This document shows positions 63,894 through 64,000 of a stretch of 64,000 bases of DNA, piece by piece; position 1 is the first letter of the stretch; each line of letters opens with the position of its first letter. A model generated the notes under the pieces. That model ran no database searches, was not told the DNA's origin, and saw only the letters and a list, made by a program, of their open reading frames with translations. The stretch comes from JAHEAO01 sp041633555 (lineage in GTDB: Bacteria; Pseudomonadota; Alphaproteobacteria; Rhodobacterales; Rhodobacteraceae), in NCBI GenBank assembly GCA_041633555.1, contig JBFKFZ010000006.1, forward strand, positions 37,652 to 101,651, read 5' to 3'. The translations under genes were made by a program, and so were the position numbers.

Positions 63894-64000
63894 TCAGTGG
63901 GTGGTGGCGCTGGGCGAGTCCGGCGCGCTGAGCGCCGCCTTTGCCCGGGCCGCCTCTTCGGCCTCTTCATCCCATTCCACAGGCACGGGTTCGCGAACCA
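63894..64000 (-). CDS. lon: Probable Lon protease, C-terminal end (runs off the window)
   Basis: Thirty-five codons and a stop are visible: VREPVPVEWDEEAEEAARAK, then a short Ala/Ser/Pro tail ending TTH. The EP..WDE.AEEAA pattern is the C-terminal tail of Lon in Rhodobacteraceae, and lon-HU is a common order. The piece is too short for certainty. Confidence 0.6.
   Translation of the reverse strand, partial: VREPVPVEWDEEAEEAARAKAALSAPDSPSATTH

Overview
The window reads as a chromosomal segment of a marine Rhodobacteraceae (Roseobacter-group) alphaproteobacterium. The evidence is the high GC content, a C4-pathway 5-aminolevulinate synthase (hemA), a lon/HU pair, the yajC-secD-secF-ccmABCDG gene order, a VPLPA-CTERM protein, a TAXI-type TRAP binding protein and a DMSP lyase (dddP). 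Most of the sequence is housekeeping, with short intergenic gaps and many 1-8 bp gene overlaps.

Layout. 1-4654 (minus): AsmA-like envelope protein, queA and the start of an MFS transporter. 4761-7301 (plus): a peroxiredoxin, then an M23 peptidase overlapping a bactofilin. 7377-14481 (minus): DUF2189 membrane protein, prfB, mrcA (PBP1A), an AMIN/amidase_3 amidase and a PLP aminotransferase. 14600-20720: a DsbA-like protein, ispG, a RodZ-like HTH protein, hemA (TTG start) and an M20 peptidase. Two tRNA-Asp genes lie at 20737-20924.

20925-31313 is the accessory-looking part, between tRNA-Asp and tRNA-Leu(UAG). It holds a small barrel-type protein, an orphan TAXI protein, two coupled lysine-rich helical genes of unknown function, and a two-gene module of a TIR/TIR-like protein plus a 1365-residue nSTAND NTPase with a WD40 C-terminus. 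This module (24187-29789) has its own sigma70-like promoter and is the best candidate for an undescribed conflict or defence system. A lytic transglycosylase follows it.

31536-44378: a Hint-domain protein, the NAD(P)HX repair enzyme, glnB-glnA (nitrogen control), a DUF4261-like membrane protein, a DUF3445 protein, dddP, an exonuclease/endonuclease/phosphatase protein, an alpha/beta hydrolase-OsmC fusion, bioY, a DUF6314 protein and purB. 44436-49313: a small secreted Cys peptide, an orphan FliG-like protein, a three-gene cobalt-type nitrile hydratase/thiocyanate hydrolase set with split beta, a DMT transporter and an LpxL-like acyltransferase. 49341-53713: DUF1223, acnA and a VPLPA-CTERM protein. 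54128-60290 (minus): the yajC-secDF-Mth938-ccmABCDG superoperon for protein export and cytochrome c maturation. 60466-64000: serS, a histidine phosphatase that lacks a usable start codon, two small genes, tRNA-Val(CAC), an HU-family protein and the 3' end of a probable lon.

All family names come from reading the translations. No database search was possible.
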